The notes below the pieces were generated by a model, which made no database searches, was not told the DNA's origin, and was given only the letters and a program-made list of their open reading frames with translations. Shown here one piece after another: positions 4,817 through 5,722 of a stretch of DNA of 5,722 nt; the first letter of the stretch is position 1, and each line of letters starts with the position of its first letter. This stretch comes from Thermoprotei archaeon (lineage in GTDB: Archaea > Thermoproteota > Thermoprotei > QMSL01 > B3-G16), in contig QMSL01000089.1 in assembly GCA_003649665.1 (NCBI GenBank), forward strand, positions 1 through 5,722. The letters run 5' to 3'. The translations under genes and the position numbers were made by a program.

Positions 4817-5722
4817 CTATCTTGGTCTTAGTTTATACCATCCCTTCTCAATCCATGCCTTCCTCATGGCCTCTATGTTTTCGGGAGGGTATTTTAGGCT
4901 ATGACCCGGGGCGAGGACTATACCGCCACTTCTACCCATCTCAGCTACTAATGAGACCTCGTTAACTATATCATCAGGACTTCCTATGTCGAGAGTACGT
5001 GCGCTAACGCCACCCCACAGGGTTATTCTATTGCCATATCTCTCCTTTATCAAAGGCCACGAGTTACACTCGACTTGCACATTAAGTATATCAACCCCTA
5101 TCTCCACTAGGTCAGGAATCAAATCCTCAACCCTTCCATCACTATGTTGATAAACGAATACGCCGTAGCTTTTAGCCACTCGATATAGTTTAGCTTGCCA
5201 TGGTTTTATGAACTCACGCCACCATTTAGGAGAGAAGAGAAGGCCTTTCTCCATTCCCCAATCATCACCGTATAGTATTATATCTATGTTGGCTTCCTCA
5301 ATGAGTATTTCAGTAAGCCTTATCTTTATTTCAGCAATTCTCCTAATAAGTTCCTTCACGGCATCAGGATACCTATAAGACCATGTGAAAAGACGGGCCA
5401 TACCAACTAACAGCCATGCTCTCTCAAAGAGACCCCAGCCATTATCCCCAGCTATTAATACCTTATCTCGATCGATATTCGGTAGAGCTCGCCTATCCTC
5501 TTCTAGCAATCCCACGTGCTCTAAAGATGGGAACGGATAATCATCAATCATGTCAGGATCCTTTAGAGGATGGAATACAGGAAAGCTTCCGGATCTTGGA
5601 TCACGTAGCCTCCATACGACGCCCCAATCATCCTTACCTTCAATACAGTGCTCCCTTAATCCATGTCTGACTATAACAATTGATCTATCGAACATAGGAC
5701 AGGGAAGCCAGTATGGTTCCTC
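4817..5722 (-). CDS. Uroporphyrinogen decarboxylase-family protein (N-terminus beyond window)
   Basis: The protein belongs to the UroD/MtaA/CmuA TIM-barrel superfamily, which includes heme-pathway decarboxylases and cobalamin-linked methyltransferases. Numbering from the Met at 5695, family blocks are DDWGVVW (22-28), ILYGDDWG (140-147), YQHSDGRVEDLIP (182-194), LWGGV (226-230), LAPGHS (261-266) and PPENIEAM (270-277). The closest pattern is the broad archaeal/bacterial subgroup with HSDG where MtaA-type methyltransferases have the zinc-binding HxC, so it is probably neither HemE nor a typical MtaA; the substrate is unknown. The frame stays open for nine more codons to the window edge (reading EEPYWLPCP before that Met), and no ribosome-binding site precedes the Met, so the gene most likely starts outside. 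It ends with TAG, convergent with the regulator and sRNA. Confidence 0.82.
   Translation of the reverse strand, partial: EEPYWLPCPMFDRSIVIVRHGLREHCIEGKDDWGVVWRLRDPRSGSFPVFHPLKDPDMIDDYPFPSLEHVGLLEEDRRALPNIDRDKVLIAGDNGWGLFERAWLLVGMARLFTWSYRYPDAVKELIRRIAEIKIRLTEILIEEANIDIILYGDDWGMEKGLLFSPKWWREFIKPWQAKLYRVAKSYGVFVYQHSDGRVEDLIPDLVEIGVDILNVQVECNSWPLIKERYGNRITLWGGVSARTLDIGSPDDIVNEVSLVAEMGRSGGIVLAPGHSLKYPPENIEAMRKAWIEKGWYKLRPR

Overview
This window reads as chromosomal DNA of an archaeon, most likely a thermophilic member of the Thermoproteota/TACK group. The evidence is indirect: arginine codons are mostly AGG/AGA, the deoC promoter looks leaderless with a TATA box, there is an archaeal-type dUTPase and a TrmB-family regulator, and an intergenic gap holds a well-formed box C/D guide sRNA. 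I cannot name the genus. I see no CRISPR array, tRNA, rRNA, insertion sequence or other mobile element.

Left part (1-2531, + strand): the 3' end of an unrecognised gene, then a TldD-type zinc metalloprotease-family gene (HExxxH plus a C-terminal Cys), then a radical SAM gene (CxxxCxxC). The gaps of 22 and 19 bases suggest one transcription unit. The radical SAM gene ends one base from the end of the oppositely oriented deoC.

Middle part (2533-3781, - strand): an archaeal dUTPase gene of the dCTP deaminase fold, followed by deoC (deoxyribose-phosphate aldolase). Both act on deoxynucleotides or deoxyribose. dut makes dUMP and clears dUTP; deoC breaks deoxyribose 5-phosphate into glyceraldehyde 3-phosphate and acetaldehyde. 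A good TATA box over the end of dut sits at the right distance for a separate, leaderless deoC mRNA.

Right part (3782-5722): a divergent promoter region carries the perfect inverted repeat TAAATC-N5-GATTTA. Its 6-5-6 geometry matches the known TrmB-family operator TATCAC-N5-GTGATA, and it lies between dut and a TrmB-like regulator gene (+ strand). Downstream of the regulator, in a 126-base gap before a convergent uroporphyrinogen decarboxylase-family gene, is a box C/D sRNA with the layout C-12-D'-3-C'-12-D. It has its own candidate TATA box over the regulator's stop codon. The last gene (- strand) runs off the right edge and lacks its N-terminus.

The most notable items are the sRNA, the TrmB-like operator, and the tldD-radical SAM pair without a visible TldE/PmbA partner.
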